17,792 nt of DNA from Myxococcales bacterium. GTDB lineage: Bacteria; Myxococcota; Polyangia; HGW-17; SLPX01. Made by a program: the position numbers and the translations under genes. The stretch covers positions 1 through 17,792 of the forward strand of contig SLPX01000095.1 in assembly GCA_007131745.1 (NCBI GenBank). The letters run 5' to 3'. Shown here piece after piece: positions 1 to 7,634 of this stretch; the stretch's first letter is position 1, and the number at the start of each line of letters is the position of its first letter. A model generated the notes under the pieces. That model was not told the origin of the DNA. It searched no databases and saw only the letters and a list, made by a program, of their open reading frames with translations.

Positions 1-717
1 GGGGGTTCTTTGCCAGACTACAGGGCCTATGACGCCCTGGAATCTGTCGGGCCGTTTCATGAATCCGCCAAGGGGAGTTGCGAGAAATTCGCTGTTCCTG
101 GAACGCCTGTGATGGAAAAACGGCAGCACGGTTGTCTCTGATGAAACGTATCCATCGTCGTAGTTCCGCCTGAAAAAAACGAATGGGGCTAAACCCCAAC
201 CCCAGTTTTCCGACCTGCGCCAGTAATATGACGGACCGGCAACCACGGTCCTTTCATCTTTCTCTTTGTCATGCCAGTGGCCGAAAAGCGGAGCCACGAT
301 CTGGTGAGATCGGCCTCCCTTGTCGCCGAAGAAAAACAATGGGGCGAGTCCGGCTCTCCATCCTTTCGCTCCCCAATGTGTGTACAATGGGCCGGCTACA
401 AGGGTGTTGGAGGGTTCTTTTCTGTCCCGTACATACCACAGAAGTGGAAACAGGGTTGCGTAATCGTAATCGCGCCCTCTGCCCATGAAAAAGAGGGGCG
501 CGGTTCCCGCGTGCCAGCGATCTTTCCTGCGCGCCCAATACAAAGGTCCGGTGACGGTGGTTTGGGCTTTGTCGTTCTTAAAATGCCACAACAGAGGAAA
601 GACCACTGCGTGGTGAGAGTCGCGGCCCGAGCCGAAAAAGAGCAACGGCGCCAAACCTGCATGCCAGTTCTTTCTCCCTCCCTGTGCTAAATACGCAGGC
701 CCCGCTACGGTAAGGGT
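1..717 (-). repeat. Protein-level tandem repeat, 51-52 residue period
   Basis: Within the large exported protein the Gly-Pro anchors fall at residues 577, 628, 680 and 732, that is 51, 52 and 52 apart, with another GP at 802. Each period carries three strand-like segments in a fixed order: GP-x-Y-W, then W-x-AG-x-APLFFF, then VFPLLWHF. Conservation is clear in the protein and diverged in the DNA, so this is an old duplication array rather than a slippage tract. Confidence 0.8.
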
Positions 718-2430
718 TCGTCCTTCAGCGGAGCGTTGCTGGTAGAAGAGAGGAAAAAACGCTCTGGAATATGCGCGCGTGTCCCTGTGCTTGAAACTCC
801 ACCACAGGGGGAATAAAAAGGAGTTTTGTTGCGACCGGTCTCTGTAGTAAAGGAAGGGCGGAACCGATACTGCTTTGGTGCCGGTGTTTTTATTGAAATA
901 TCGCCAGAATAAGCCGAACGCAACGTCAAGACCCTTGCGACCGGAACGATGCGAGACCATGGGAGGAATCGTCCAGACCCAGGTGCTCGATTTTCTGTCC
1001 CTGTCGACGGCCCGGTTAAAGAGGAGTGAATAAAAACGAGTTGCCCGGCCCTGTTTACTGCTGCTCCAATGAAAGAGTGGGGCAAGAGTTACATGTCTTG
1101 TCCCTGTCTTGTGATCGCCGCCGTAAAACAGCAGTGGCACCAGTCCTCCCGAATAGCTTCGACCTCGCTTTGAGTGGTAAAACGGAAGCACCACCGTTGT
1201 GCTCCGTTCCGGCCGCGCGAAGTGCCAGACCAGCGGAAAACCGACCACATTGGTGCGTTGTTCATCGCCCCAAACCCATACCAGAGGAAATGCAAAGGTT
1301 CTATGTAGAGGGCCTTTACGGCGGCCATATCCGAAGGGCATGATGTACCATTTCCTGTCGTGTCCTCGTCTCCTGTAAAAATTGAGAGGAAAGGTCCATG
1401 TGAAGGCTTTTTCCGGAGTGGCCGTACCGAAAGCCCACGGTACCATAGCCCATGTCTGGTGCCGGGGACTCGCGCTTCCGTAATAAAAACCGAGCGGGGT
1501 CAAAAAGCCGTATCCCAGATGTTTGTCATCGCGTTCGTAATGGCCCAAGGGCAACAAGGTGAACCGGGATCCTCTTTTACCGTAGTCGGAGTAAAACATG
1601 AAAGGCCATATGTTGAATCCGGTTCCCCTTTCACTCTTCCAGTGGTGAAATGGGCCGACCACGGTATCCGTTCGTTTGTGCTCGGCCGTTTTGAATCTTC
1701 CAAATATCGGAAATACAACTTTCGCGTCGTGTTGTTTCCCCCAGAAATGCCAGTAAAAAGGAAACGCCATGCGAAAACCGCGACGCCCCCTGCGGTGCAT
1801 ATACATGCCAAGTACCGACAGAAAACGGCGATCGCCTGATAGGTAGAAGAGGTATGCGATATTTACACGCCGCTGTACTTTTTTACACATCCCTTCGGTG
1901 TGCGAGCAGAAATAACCTGTCTTGCAATCATCGTCTGTGTTGCATTGAGGCGACGCGGATTCCTTTTCCTGGTTCCCGGCTTTTTGCAGTGCCAGCCAAC
2001 TCCTCGGGGACGCTCCCTTGTTTTCACCGAACCGCGGTCCGTCTGCAGGGTAACCCGATGTTGCGGATCCGCCGAAGGGAGAAGCTATTCCAGGCAAAAC
2101 CGGGCCTAGTGAAACCGGCGGACCTGTTGTTTTGACCTCAGGTCCGTCCTGCACGGAGGGAACAGCTTCTTTTTCCGGTCCGGCTCGGGAGGTTGCGCCG
2201 AAGTGGTCAATAAATGGATCTTCTATCTTTTCCAATGGTTCGAAGGTGTTTTGATTTGCGAATGAAGATTTTTCCGAAAAGGACATTTCACCTGAACGAT
2301 TGTCAAGCCTCGTTGTTTCCACGTCCCATGCATGCAAAGAAAGGGCATTTGCATCCACCGGAAGTATCAGTAACACGGCCGCGAGGAAACCGTACGATAG
2401 ATATGTTTTTGCCGACCTGGCTGATTTCAT
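1..2430 (-). CDS. Large exported tandem-repeat protein (PLxW/PLFF repeats), 3' end outside window
   Basis: The frame is open from an ATG at 2430 to the left edge: 810 codons, no stop. Residues 1-30 look like a signal peptide (basic start, hydrophobic core LSYGFLAAVLLILP, then DANAL). Residues 31-160 are polar and low complexity. Residues 163-182 hold four cysteines (C163, C169, C175, C182) in a C..D.DC..G..C....G.C pattern, common in exported proteins of myxobacteria and relatives. From about residue 190 onward the protein consists of short beta-like units built around P-L-F/Y/L-W/F and ending in charged turns. From residue 572 these settle into a period of 51-52 residues, each with a GPLYW-, a GLAPLFFF- and a FPLLWHF-type strand. 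Function is unknown; location is probably periplasm, outer membrane or surface. Only a weak ribosome site (gcgaagaacgaa) precedes the ATG. The secreted gene ending at 2510 lies 79 bp upstream, so they may be co-transcribed. Confidence 0.85.
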   Translation of the reverse strand, partial: MKSARSAKTYLSYGFLAAVLLILPVDANALSLHAWDVETTRLDNRSGEMSFSEKSSFANQNTFEPLEKIEDPFIDHFGATSRAGPEKEAVPSVQDGPEVKTTGPPVSLGPVLPGIASPFGGSATSGYPADGPRFGENKGASPRSWLALQKAGNQEKESASPQCNTDDDCKTGYFCSHTEGMCKKVQRRVNIAYLFYLSGDRRFLSVLGMYMHRRGRRGFRMAFPFYWHFWGKQHDAKVVFPIFGRFKTAEHKRTDTVVGPFHHWKSERGTGFNIWPFMFYSDYGKRGSRFTLLPLGHYERDDKHLGYGFLTPLGFYYGSASPRHQTWAMVPWAFGTATPEKAFTWTFPLNFYRRRGHDRKWYIMPFGYGRRKGPLHRTFAFPLVWVWGDEQRTNVVGFPLVWHFARPERSTTVVLPFYHSKRGRSYSGGLVPLLFYGGDHKTGTRHVTLAPLFHWSSSKQGRATRFYSLLFNRAVDRDRKSSTWVWTIPPMVSHRSGRKGLDVAFGLFWRYFNKNTGTKAVSVPPFLYYRDRSQQNSFLFPLWWSFKHRDTRAYSRAFFPLFYQQRSAEGRTLTVAGPAYLAQGGRKNWHAGLAPLLFFGSGRDSHHAVVFPLLWHFKNDKAQTTVTGPLYWARRKDRWHAGTAPLFFMGRGRDYDYATLFPLLWYVRDRKEPSNTLVAGPLYTHWGAKGWRAGLAPLFFFGDKGGRSHQIVAPLFGHWHDKEKDERTVVAGPSYYWRRSENWGWGLAPFVFFRRNYDDGYVSSETTVLPFFHHRRSRNSEFLATPLGGFMKRPDRFQGVIGPVVWQRTP

Positions 2431-2509
2431 AATTTCGTTCTTCGCTTTTCGGCTTCTCCGTTGCAAACCGCGTCTCAGTGCTTGGAAGTTAATTGGATTA
2501 TTCGCAAGG

Positions 2510-3112
2510 TCAACGTTTTCTTTGATCCCTTTGCCGTGGTTCCTCCGCGGCGCCACCCATCATCGGGCCGTGACCGGGAATCATTTTCCATTCCCCGTTT
2601 TCTCTCACGAACTGGATTTCCGCCCTTGCTGTCTCGTCTCCATGGGTCTGAGCAACCGTCATGAACGCCATGTTCTTTTTAAATCTGGTGGATATTACCT
2701 TGAACCTCGTCTTTGTGACCGCCTGTCTCATGTTGTTCACGTCTTCAAGCGTCATGGAACCGATTTGGTGCATCATCATCGTTTGATACTGCAGGGCGAA
2801 ACAGTCAATGAGTTTTTCAAAATCACCTTTGGCAAGAGCTTCCCGGTATCTTTGAAAGGTTTTTTGGGGTTTGGAAAAAGCCGGATCAGGCTTGGGTAAT
2901 TCAAAATCGATTCGTTTGATTTTTTCCGCCGGGAGTTTCAAATCTACGTCATCTGAAGACCTGATGGTCAAGACGCCGTCAAAGTAGTGGATGATTTTTC
3001 CATATATCTTGCTGTCATCAAGTAATGTTATGATTTCTGCTTTGGCCGTGTACGAAAAAATCAGGCAGGTTGCGACAACGACTGAGAACAGTTTTCTTGA
3101 GTGATTCTTCAT
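2510..3112 (-). CDS. Secreted protein with SH3/LSm-like barrel and NTF2-like tail
   Basis: 200 residues. The start is an ATG with a good ribosome site (AGAGGA, about 6 nt upstream). Residues 1-25 form a signal peptide, with likely cleavage after AKA and E26 first in the mature protein. C16 sits in VATC, a poor lipobox, so a soluble periplasmic product is more likely than a lipoprotein. Residues 26-70 look like a small five-strand barrel of SH3/LSm type (IITLLDDSKIYGKI, then a second strand pair ending KIKRIDF). Residues 84-182 resemble an NTF2/DUF4878-like fold: helices, then strands ending in NGEWKMIPGHG. The C-terminus is Gly- and Arg-rich. Function unknown. It lies 79 bp upstream of the repeat-protein gene on the same strand and may serve the same surface structure. 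Domain assignment is by eye. Confidence 0.8.
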   Translation of the reverse strand: MKNHSRKLFSVVVATCLIFSYTAKAEIITLLDDSKIYGKIIHYFDGVLTIRSSDDVDLKLPAEKIKRIDFELPKPDPAFSKPQKTFQRYREALAKGDFEKLIDCFALQYQTMMMHQIGSMTLEDVNNMRQAVTKTRFKVISTRFKKNMAFMTVAQTHGDETARAEIQFVRENGEWKMIPGHGPMMGGAAEEPRQRDQRKR

Positions 3113-3173
3113 TGAGTTCCTCTTTCCCCATCCAGGCGTGGAGCCTCCATGAGAGTTTTTGCCTTGTTGTGGA

Positions 3174-3197
3174 AAACCGGCTGTTTTGGGCCGGTTT
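3174..3197 (-). terminator. Hairpin, likely terminator of the Hfq-like gene
   Basis: A perfect 8-bp inverted repeat, AAACCGGC and GCCGGTTT, surrounds an 8-nt loop. Read on the minus strand it lies about 28 nt after the stop of the Hfq-like gene and ends in a short TTTT run. The U-tract is weak, so termination may be partial, with read-through into the secreted-protein gene. Confidence 0.5.
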
Positions 3198-3224
3198 CTT
3201 ATGATCAGGCTTTTGTGGGTTTTT

Positions 3225-4187
3225 CTATTTGCGTTTCTTTCGCTTTTTCTTCTGTTTTGTTGACGATCCAGCCGGTTTTACTGGGGATTTGGACGGGACC
3301 GGGTTATTTCCAGCTTCCTCATTTTTTGGAGCAACATTTTTTGCAATCGATTTTTGATTCGGTTCCGCTTTTTTCTCCACCGGCGAACCGTTTTGATTCA
3401 ACTCTTCGAAATTATGCAATGCATGGCGAAATACTACGACCTCGCAACGGGGATTGACTCGCAGAAGAAATTCCCATTTCCCGAACCAGCCGATTGTGCC
3501 GGTAAGGACCGAACCGTCGCGCAGTGTGATCCTGGTCTTGATTTCATCCCGGTGGTGTTTGAACAAGATCCTCTTTTTGCTTCGGAAGCGGTCCCGGTAA
3601 CTCGTTGACGGCCCCAAGTCCAATGCTTTGACCTTTTCATCCGTGCCTATCTGTTTTTTTAGTTCTTCGGCGGCATCAGGGTATGCGGCCATCATAAGTT
3701 CATGTTTCGGAAATTCTCGAGGTTCTCCTTCCTCGCTGGCCAGCCGGCAGTCGTACTTTGTAATTTCTTCCACCACAGCAGTGAAGGGTTCCTCGCCGAA
3801 TCGATAAAACAGGCATTTTTCTCGGTTTTCATTCAGTTCAATCAGTATGCTTTGTTCGGGACGCCATTCGGGGGATTTTTGCATATCAATCAGCAGAAGC
3901 GCATCTTCAACGGTAAACTTTCCTTGAGCCACATCCATTGCATGATTTCGGGGTATTTCGTATTTTTCTTCCAGTTTTTTCGCTTTCTCCCTGATCATCA
4001 TTTCCTTCAAAGCCGCTGCCACGGTTGTATCACCCTTAGCTACTTTCAAAGCGTATCGCATCTCTATTCCGGTTTTGGCTGATATACTCTTGGCTTTTTC
4101 AACGATTTCGCGAGATACTTTCTGAACGCTCCGTTTTTTAATGTGTTTTCCGCGCTGCATTTTGTTTTTGGCTGGATGATTCCTCAT
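3225..4187 (-). CDS. Multi-domain Hfq/LSm-like protein (putative RNA-binding)
   Basis: 320 residues from the ATG at 4187, which has a strong GAGGAGA ribosome site and a sigma-70-like promoter 38 nt upstream; an in-frame start at 4298 would lie upstream of that promoter. Residues 216-263 match the Hfq two-part Sm signature: Sm1-like ITLRDGSVLTGTIGWFGKWEFLL, then Sm2-like VVVFRHALHNF, compared with the Hfq YKHAI motif. Residues 133-168 contain a weaker Sm-like segment (TAVVEEITKYDCRL ... FPKHEL). Residues 28-64 and 67-101 are two similar helical units, each with a GI/EIP turn, an AL/AM-xVAxG step and an xAL end. Residues 265-320 are Pro/Lys-rich and end in a run of Lys and Arg. No signal peptide is visible. 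Classical Hfq is about 70-100 residues, so this is an enlarged relative, or a convergent Sm-fold protein. RNA binding is inferred. The gene is divergent from the NtrC-type regulator. Confidence 0.75.
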   Translation of the reverse strand: MRNHPAKNKMQRGKHIKKRSVQKVSREIVEKAKSISAKTGIEMRYALKVAKGDTTVAAALKEMMIREKAKKLEEKYEIPRNHAMDVAQGKFTVEDALLLIDMQKSPEWRPEQSILIELNENREKCLFYRFGEEPFTAVVEEITKYDCRLASEEGEPREFPKHELMMAAYPDAAEELKKQIGTDEKVKALDLGPSTSYRDRFRSKKRILFKHHRDEIKTRITLRDGSVLTGTIGWFGKWEFLLRVNPRCEVVVFRHALHNFEELNQNGSPVEKKAEPNQKSIAKNVAPKNEEAGNNPVPSKSPVKPAGSSTKQKKKRKKRK

Positions 4188-4225
4188 GGGAGTTCTCCTC
4201 ATATACATGATAAAAGGTAGCGGCC

Positions 4226-4255
4226 AACATACCGACGAAACGAGTCTCCCGTCAA
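4226..4255 (-). promoter_or_regulatory. Sigma-70-like promoter of the Hfq-like gene
   Basis: On the minus strand TTGACG (4255-4250) and TATGTT (4231-4226) are separated by 18 nt. A start of transcription near 4218 would give a leader of about 30 nt containing the GAGGAGA ribosome site. Confidence 0.5.
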
Positions 4256-4307
4256 GGGTTGAGAATCGGGTGTTGAAAGCCCTTGATGTTACTACCAAGC
4301 GTTTTTT

Positions 4308-4324
4308 CCGGTTTGTTGAACCGG
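4308..4324. promoter_or_regulatory. Inverted repeat, candidate operator
   Basis: CCGGTT and AACCGG are separated by TGTTG, a perfect 6-bp dyad of 17 bp in total. It lies between the two divergent starts, about 180 bp upstream of the NtrC-type gene. The spacing suits a dimeric Fis-type DNA-binding domain, but nothing ties it to a particular protein. It is not followed by a U-run, so a terminator is unlikely. Confidence 0.3.
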
Positions 4325-4505
4325 TTTGCTTTTACTGTATGAAACAAAGAAGAAATGGATATTATTGCATGCTTTCGGAGAGAGAATGGGATTGTGGACA
4401 GGATGGGTTTACAAATAGGTTAAAGTTTGGTTTTTTTGCAGTGCTTCCGGTTTCACAAAGGGTGTTTGGGATCAATGAACAACGGGAAGGCAAGAGATCG
4501 AGAAA

Positions 4506-5918
4506 ATGAACAAGCCTAAAGTTCTTATAGCCGACGATGAGTTTAATATCAGGCGGGTTCTGCAGGCCATGCTTGCACGGGCCGGATATCAGATTTTTTC
4601 GGTGGAAGATGGCTTGGAGGCTTTGGAAGTTCTGGATGAAGAGGGTCCATTTGATGCGGTGATAACGGATTTGAAAATGCCGCGCATGGACGGCATGGAA
4701 CTGTTGCGCTCTGTCACTGAAATGCACCCGGATACACCGGTCATCATGATAACGGCTCACGGTTCGGTGGGCAGCGCGGTCGAGGCCGTTAAACTTGGAG
4801 CTTTCGACTACGTCGAGAAACCTTTCGAGCAGGAGGTCTTGCGTCAGATTTTGGCCAAGGCGACTCGCACGGCTTGGATGGACAGAAAGCATGCACGACC
4901 AGTTCAGGAAAAGTCTCCCACTTCAGGTCGTTTCGGTTTGATTGGCTCCACACCGGCCATGAAGGAGATTTTCGATATAATCGAACGGGTGGCCGATACG
5001 CCATCCACTGTTTTGATTTCCGGTGAATCAGGTACAGGAAAGGAGCTGGTCGCAAAGGCGCTTCATGGAAAAAGCTCCAGGAATGACAAGCCGTTCATCA
5101 AGATAAACTGCGCTGCCATACCGGAAACTCTCATCGAAAGTGAACTTTTCGGTCATGAGAAGGGGGCGTTCACCGGCGCGGTTTCCTCTAAACCCGGGCG
5201 TTTCGAATTGGCCGATGGTGGAACCTTGCTGCTTGATGAAGTCGGCGAGATTCCACCTCCCATGCAGGTGAAGCTTCTAAGGGCTCTCCAGGAGAGCGAG
5301 TTTGAGCGTGTGGGAGGAGTAAAAACCATCAGAGTGGATGTTCGACTGATTGCAGCAACTAACATGGATTTAGAGGCGGAAATAAAGAACAACAATTTCC
5401 GTGAAGATCTTTTTTACCGTCTCAATGTTGTACCCATTAGAATGTCTGCCTTGAGGGAGCGCGCTGATGATGTTCCAGAGTTGGCTGTACATTTTCTGGA
5501 GAAATTCAATAAAATACTGGCCAAGAAGGTTCGCGAGTTTCATCCCTCTGCGATGGATGTTTTGAGATCGTATTCATGGCCCGGAAACATAAGAGAACTG
5601 GAAAACGTGGTGGAGCGGACCCTTCTTTTTTGCGACAGGGAAATCATTCATTCGGAGGATTTACCCAAAGAGATTCTCAGGTCGGTGGTTGCAATGGAAG
5701 GTTTCAATTCAGCCGGTCCTCGTGCCAAAGAGGATTCCGTGCCCGTTGGGGATAAGACGCTGAAGGATGTGGTGCGAAGTGAAACGAAACGGGTGGAAAG
5801 GAACATGATTCGTCGTGCTCTGGAAGAAACCGACGGCAATGTGACTCGTGCCGCAAAATTGCTCGGAATAAGCCGCAAAGGTCTTCAGATCAAGATGAAA
5901 GAACTGGACCTCAGGTAG
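4506..5918 (+). CDS. NtrC-family sigma-54-dependent response regulator
   Basis: 470 residues, full length for the family. It activates RNA polymerase carrying sigma-54 after phosphorylation by a histidine kinase. Receiver domain, residues 1-120: acidic pair D10/D11, phosphoacceptor D55, T83 and K105. AAA+ domain, about 144-375: Walker A GESGTGKE at 173-180, the sigma-54 contact loop GAFTGA at 220-225, Walker B LLLDEVGE at 241-248, and the arginine-finger region [11 protein letters not shown]. Fis-type helix-turn-helix, about 420-468, ending [20 protein letters not shown]. All key residues are present, so the protein should be active. No kinase gene is adjacent, which makes it an orphan regulator in this window. 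It is divergent from the Hfq-like gene and converges on pdxA, with 44 bp between the stops. The ribosome site is weak (AGGCAAGAGA). The target regulon cannot be told from sequence. Confidence 0.95.
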   Translation: MNKPKVLIADDEFNIRRVLQAMLARAGYQIFSVEDGLEALEVLDEEGPFDAVITDLKMPRMDGMELLRSVTEMHPDTPVIMITAHGSVGSAVEAVKLGAFDYVEKPFEQEVLRQILAKATRTAWMDRKHARPVQEKSPTSGRFGLIGSTPAMKEIFDIIERVADTPSTVLISGESGTGKELVAKALHGKSSRNDKPFIKINCAAIPETLIESELFGHEKGAFTGAVSSKPGRFELADGGTLLLDEVGEIPPPMQVKLLRALQESEFERVGGVKTIRVDVRLIAATNMDLEAEIKNNNFREDLFYRLNVVPIRMSALRERADDVPELAVHFLEKFNKILAKKVREFHPSAMDVLRSYSWPGNIRELENVVERTLLFCDREIIHSEDLPKEILRSVVAMEGFNSAGPRAKEDSVPVGDKTLKDVVRSETKRVERNMIRRALEETDGNVTRAAKLLGISRKGLQIKMKELDLR

Positions 5919-5962
5919 AGTTTGTTTCCATGTTCCCCATTGCAGGTTTACATCTATAATTG

Positions 5963-6940
5963 TCAGGATTTCAAGAGCTTACGGTTTTGCCATATTGACA
6001 TGCCCATCCTGAGAGCGGCGGAAAAGCTGTTTGGAAGAGCCTTTCCTGTACGGGCAAGGTCATGAGCCACGCCATGGTCTGGAGATGTTCTTACAAACGG
6101 CAGGCCTAGGGTCACGTTGACTGTTTCATGAAGGTCCAGCACTTTTGCAGCGATGAGGCCCTGATCATGATACATTGCCAAGACGGCGTCATGATCTCCG
6201 TTTGCGGCGCGCCAAAATATTGTGTCCGGGGGATGGGGCCCGGTTATTCCAGGAACTTCGGCTGATGAATTCAAATCGTAGTTCCAATCCTTGGCGATCA
6301 TTCGCAGGGCCTTTCGAATAGACGGTTCGATGATTTCTCTCTCTTCATCGCCGAAAGCTCCGCTTTCTCCGGCGTGAGGGTTGAGTCCGGCGACCGCCAA
6401 CCGGGGCCGGGGGATTCCGAAATCTTCCTGCAAGCCTTTATGGGTTAGAACAATGAGATCGGCCAGTTGATCCGAGTCCAGTTCTTCCGGAATCTTCCGC
6501 AGCGGGATGTGTTTTGTGGCAAGGATGACCTTTAGCCTGGGGCCGGCCATCATCATGGCCGTGCGGTTGGCCCCGGATCTTTCCGCCAGGAACTCTGTAT
6601 GTCCGGGGAATTCGAGTCCTCCTTGGTAGGCGGTTTTTTTGCAGATTGGGGCTGTGATCAGCACTGATTCTGAAGGGACTAGGAGCACGTTCTTTATGGC
6701 ATCTTCTAAATATGCCACCTGTGCTTGACCGGGCGATGCCATAGGGTCCCTGATCCCATCGGGCTCCACTATCTCCATTGCCGGAAGAGATAAACCGTAA
6801 ATAGCGGAAACATCTTCAAGAAGCGAACGGTGCCCGTACACGTATGGCCGCATATCAGCAAGGGGGAGCGAATGGAGCGCTCGCACTACGATTTCCGGAC
6901 CTATGCCCGTTGGATCGCCGCAGGTAATGTGGAGTTGCAT
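5963..6940 (-). CDS. pdxA: 4-hydroxythreonine-4-phosphate dehydrogenase
   Basis: 325 residues from the ATG at 6940, preceded by GGAAGG 10 nt upstream. An in-frame TTG ten codons earlier has no ribosome site. PdxA oxidises 4-phosphohydroxy-L-threonine with NAD in the DXP-dependent pathway to pyridoxal phosphate, in the cytosol. Visible family motifs: GDPTGIGPE at 8-16, HTEFLA at 114-119, NPHAGESGAFGDEE at 187-200, GPHPPDTIF at 234-242 and VNVTLGLPFVRTSPDHG at 274-290. The three metal-binding histidines expected from the E. coli enzyme correspond to H144 (KHIPL), H189 (NPHAG) and H258 (YHDQG). The usual AGTG near the end reads ARTG (residues 296-299). The gene follows rpsU on the same strand with 81 bp between, and may share its promoter. 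PdxA2-type paralogues look similar, so the exact substrate is slightly uncertain. Confidence 0.92.
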   Translation of the reverse strand: MQLHITCGDPTGIGPEIVVRALHSLPLADMRPYVYGHRSLLEDVSAIYGLSLPAMEIVEPDGIRDPMASPGQAQVAYLEDAIKNVLLVPSESVLITAPICKKTAYQGGLEFPGHTEFLAERSGANRTAMMMAGPRLKVILATKHIPLRKIPEELDSDQLADLIVLTHKGLQEDFGIPRPRLAVAGLNPHAGESGAFGDEEREIIEPSIRKALRMIAKDWNYDLNSSAEVPGITGPHPPDTIFWRAANGDHDAVLAMYHDQGLIAAKVLDLHETVNVTLGLPFVRTSPDHGVAHDLARTGKALPNSFSAALRMGMSIWQNRKLLKS

Positions 6941-7021
6941 TTCAGGGGAACCTTCCGTCCGATGATTCAACCGACAAAGAGGGTTTCGTCTCGAAAGGCT
7001 TTTGATAAATCCGGAACGCGA

Positions 7022-7315
7022 TCAGTAGCTTTCCTGCCTTCTCATCCGGCGTTTTCGGCGGCGCGCCGCCTCGCGGGATTTTCTTTTTCGCCGCTGGCTC
7101 GGCTTTTCGTGATGCCGTCTTCTTTTCATTTCCCGCAGGACGCCTTCGCTGGCAGTCAGTCGCCGTAGCTTGCGAATGGCGCGATCAAGACCACGGTCAT
7201 CCACTTTCACTTCCAGGTGTCTCCCCTGAACAGGGTCATGGACGCTTTGCGTTCCACGGTCTTCTCTTCTCTTGGGGTTGAAACTCTTGGTTCCTGCCTT
7301 TCCTTCTGCCGTCAT
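7022..7315 (-). CDS. rpsU: 30S ribosomal protein bS21
   Basis: 97 residues if started at the ATG at 7315, which has a strong AAGGA ribosome site. The last 62 residues are a clear bS21: VKVDDRGLDRAIRKLRRL, then GVLREMKRRRHHEKPSQRRKRK and a long Arg/Lys helix. bS21 binds the 30S platform and helps in initiation. A GTG at 7210, with GGGGAGA 9 nt upstream, would give a 62-residue protein of normal family length. A TTG at 7420 is also in frame, but the predicted transcription start lies only about 2 nt before it, so it is unlikely. The sequence therefore allows either a canonical bS21 or one with a 35-residue basic N-terminal extension. I chose 7315 for its ribosome site; the choice is about even. 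pdxA lies 81 bp downstream. Confidence 0.85.
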   Translation of the reverse strand: MTAEGKAGTKSFNPKRREDRGTQSVHDPVQGRHLEVKVDDRGLDRAIRKLRRLTASEGVLREMKRRRHHEKPSQRRKRKSREAARRRKRRMRRQESY

Positions 7316-7428
7316 GGAGTCCTTCTTCCGTCTACAGCGGATCTCTTCCTTTTGTTCCTTCCGCCTGCGGGTCTTTCCGCCGGGTTTTTCTCTGAGCGCT
7401 TTATGCTCGTTTGCTTTCAAGAATCGCC

Positions 7429-7457
7429 TTGATAGCTCTTGATCCCGCGCATGTCAA
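7429..7457 (-). promoter_or_regulatory. Strong sigma-70 promoter of rpsU
   Basis: On the minus strand a perfect -35 TTGACA (7457-7452) is followed by 17 nt and TATCAA (7434-7429). Transcription would begin near 7422. This argues against the TTG start at 7420 and leaves a leader of about 107 nt to the ATG at 7315 or 212 nt to the GTG at 7210. Confidence 0.7.
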
Positions 7458-7634
7458 GATGATCGATGCAAGTTCTCCCATAAAAAAATGGAGATATTTC
7501 TCGACTTTTTCCAGGTTTTTTTCATGGAAAGGAAATAAATCGGAAAAAACGCGCAACTTTCAGTTCTGCATTCCGAAAACAGGGATAAGCAAGGCGATAA
7601 AAATATGCAGCCTGGAAATACAAGGAGAATTGAT

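Larger units (their letters stand above)
4188..4505. other. Divergent intergenic region between Hfq-like gene and NtrC-type gene
   Basis: 318 bp without a supported gene. It holds the promoter of the minus-strand Hfq-like gene on the left and the leader of the response regulator on the right. An inverted repeat (4308-4324) lies between them. I found no sigma-54 promoter (TGGCAC-N5-TTGCA type) on either strand and no convincing sigma-70 promoter for the regulator. A 107-codon plus-strand frame crosses the region but looks like chance. Confidence 0.6.

Noticed and set aside
1..717. CRISPR or DNA-level tandem array in the repetitive left region
   Set aside because: The repetition is in the protein; DNA copies are diverged, there are no spacers and no short identical repeats.
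183..1839. Plus-strand and out-of-frame minus ORFs of 70-160 codons across the left region
   Set aside because: They lie antisense to, or in other frames of, the 810-codon repeat protein, have odd composition and no ribosome sites; the minus frame with signal peptide and periodic repeats explains the DNA.
4186..4509. 107-codon plus-strand frame overlapping the NtrC-type ATG by ATGA
   Set aside because: It starts inside the ribosome-site region of the divergent gene, covers its promoter, has no ribosome site and no recognisable protein features.
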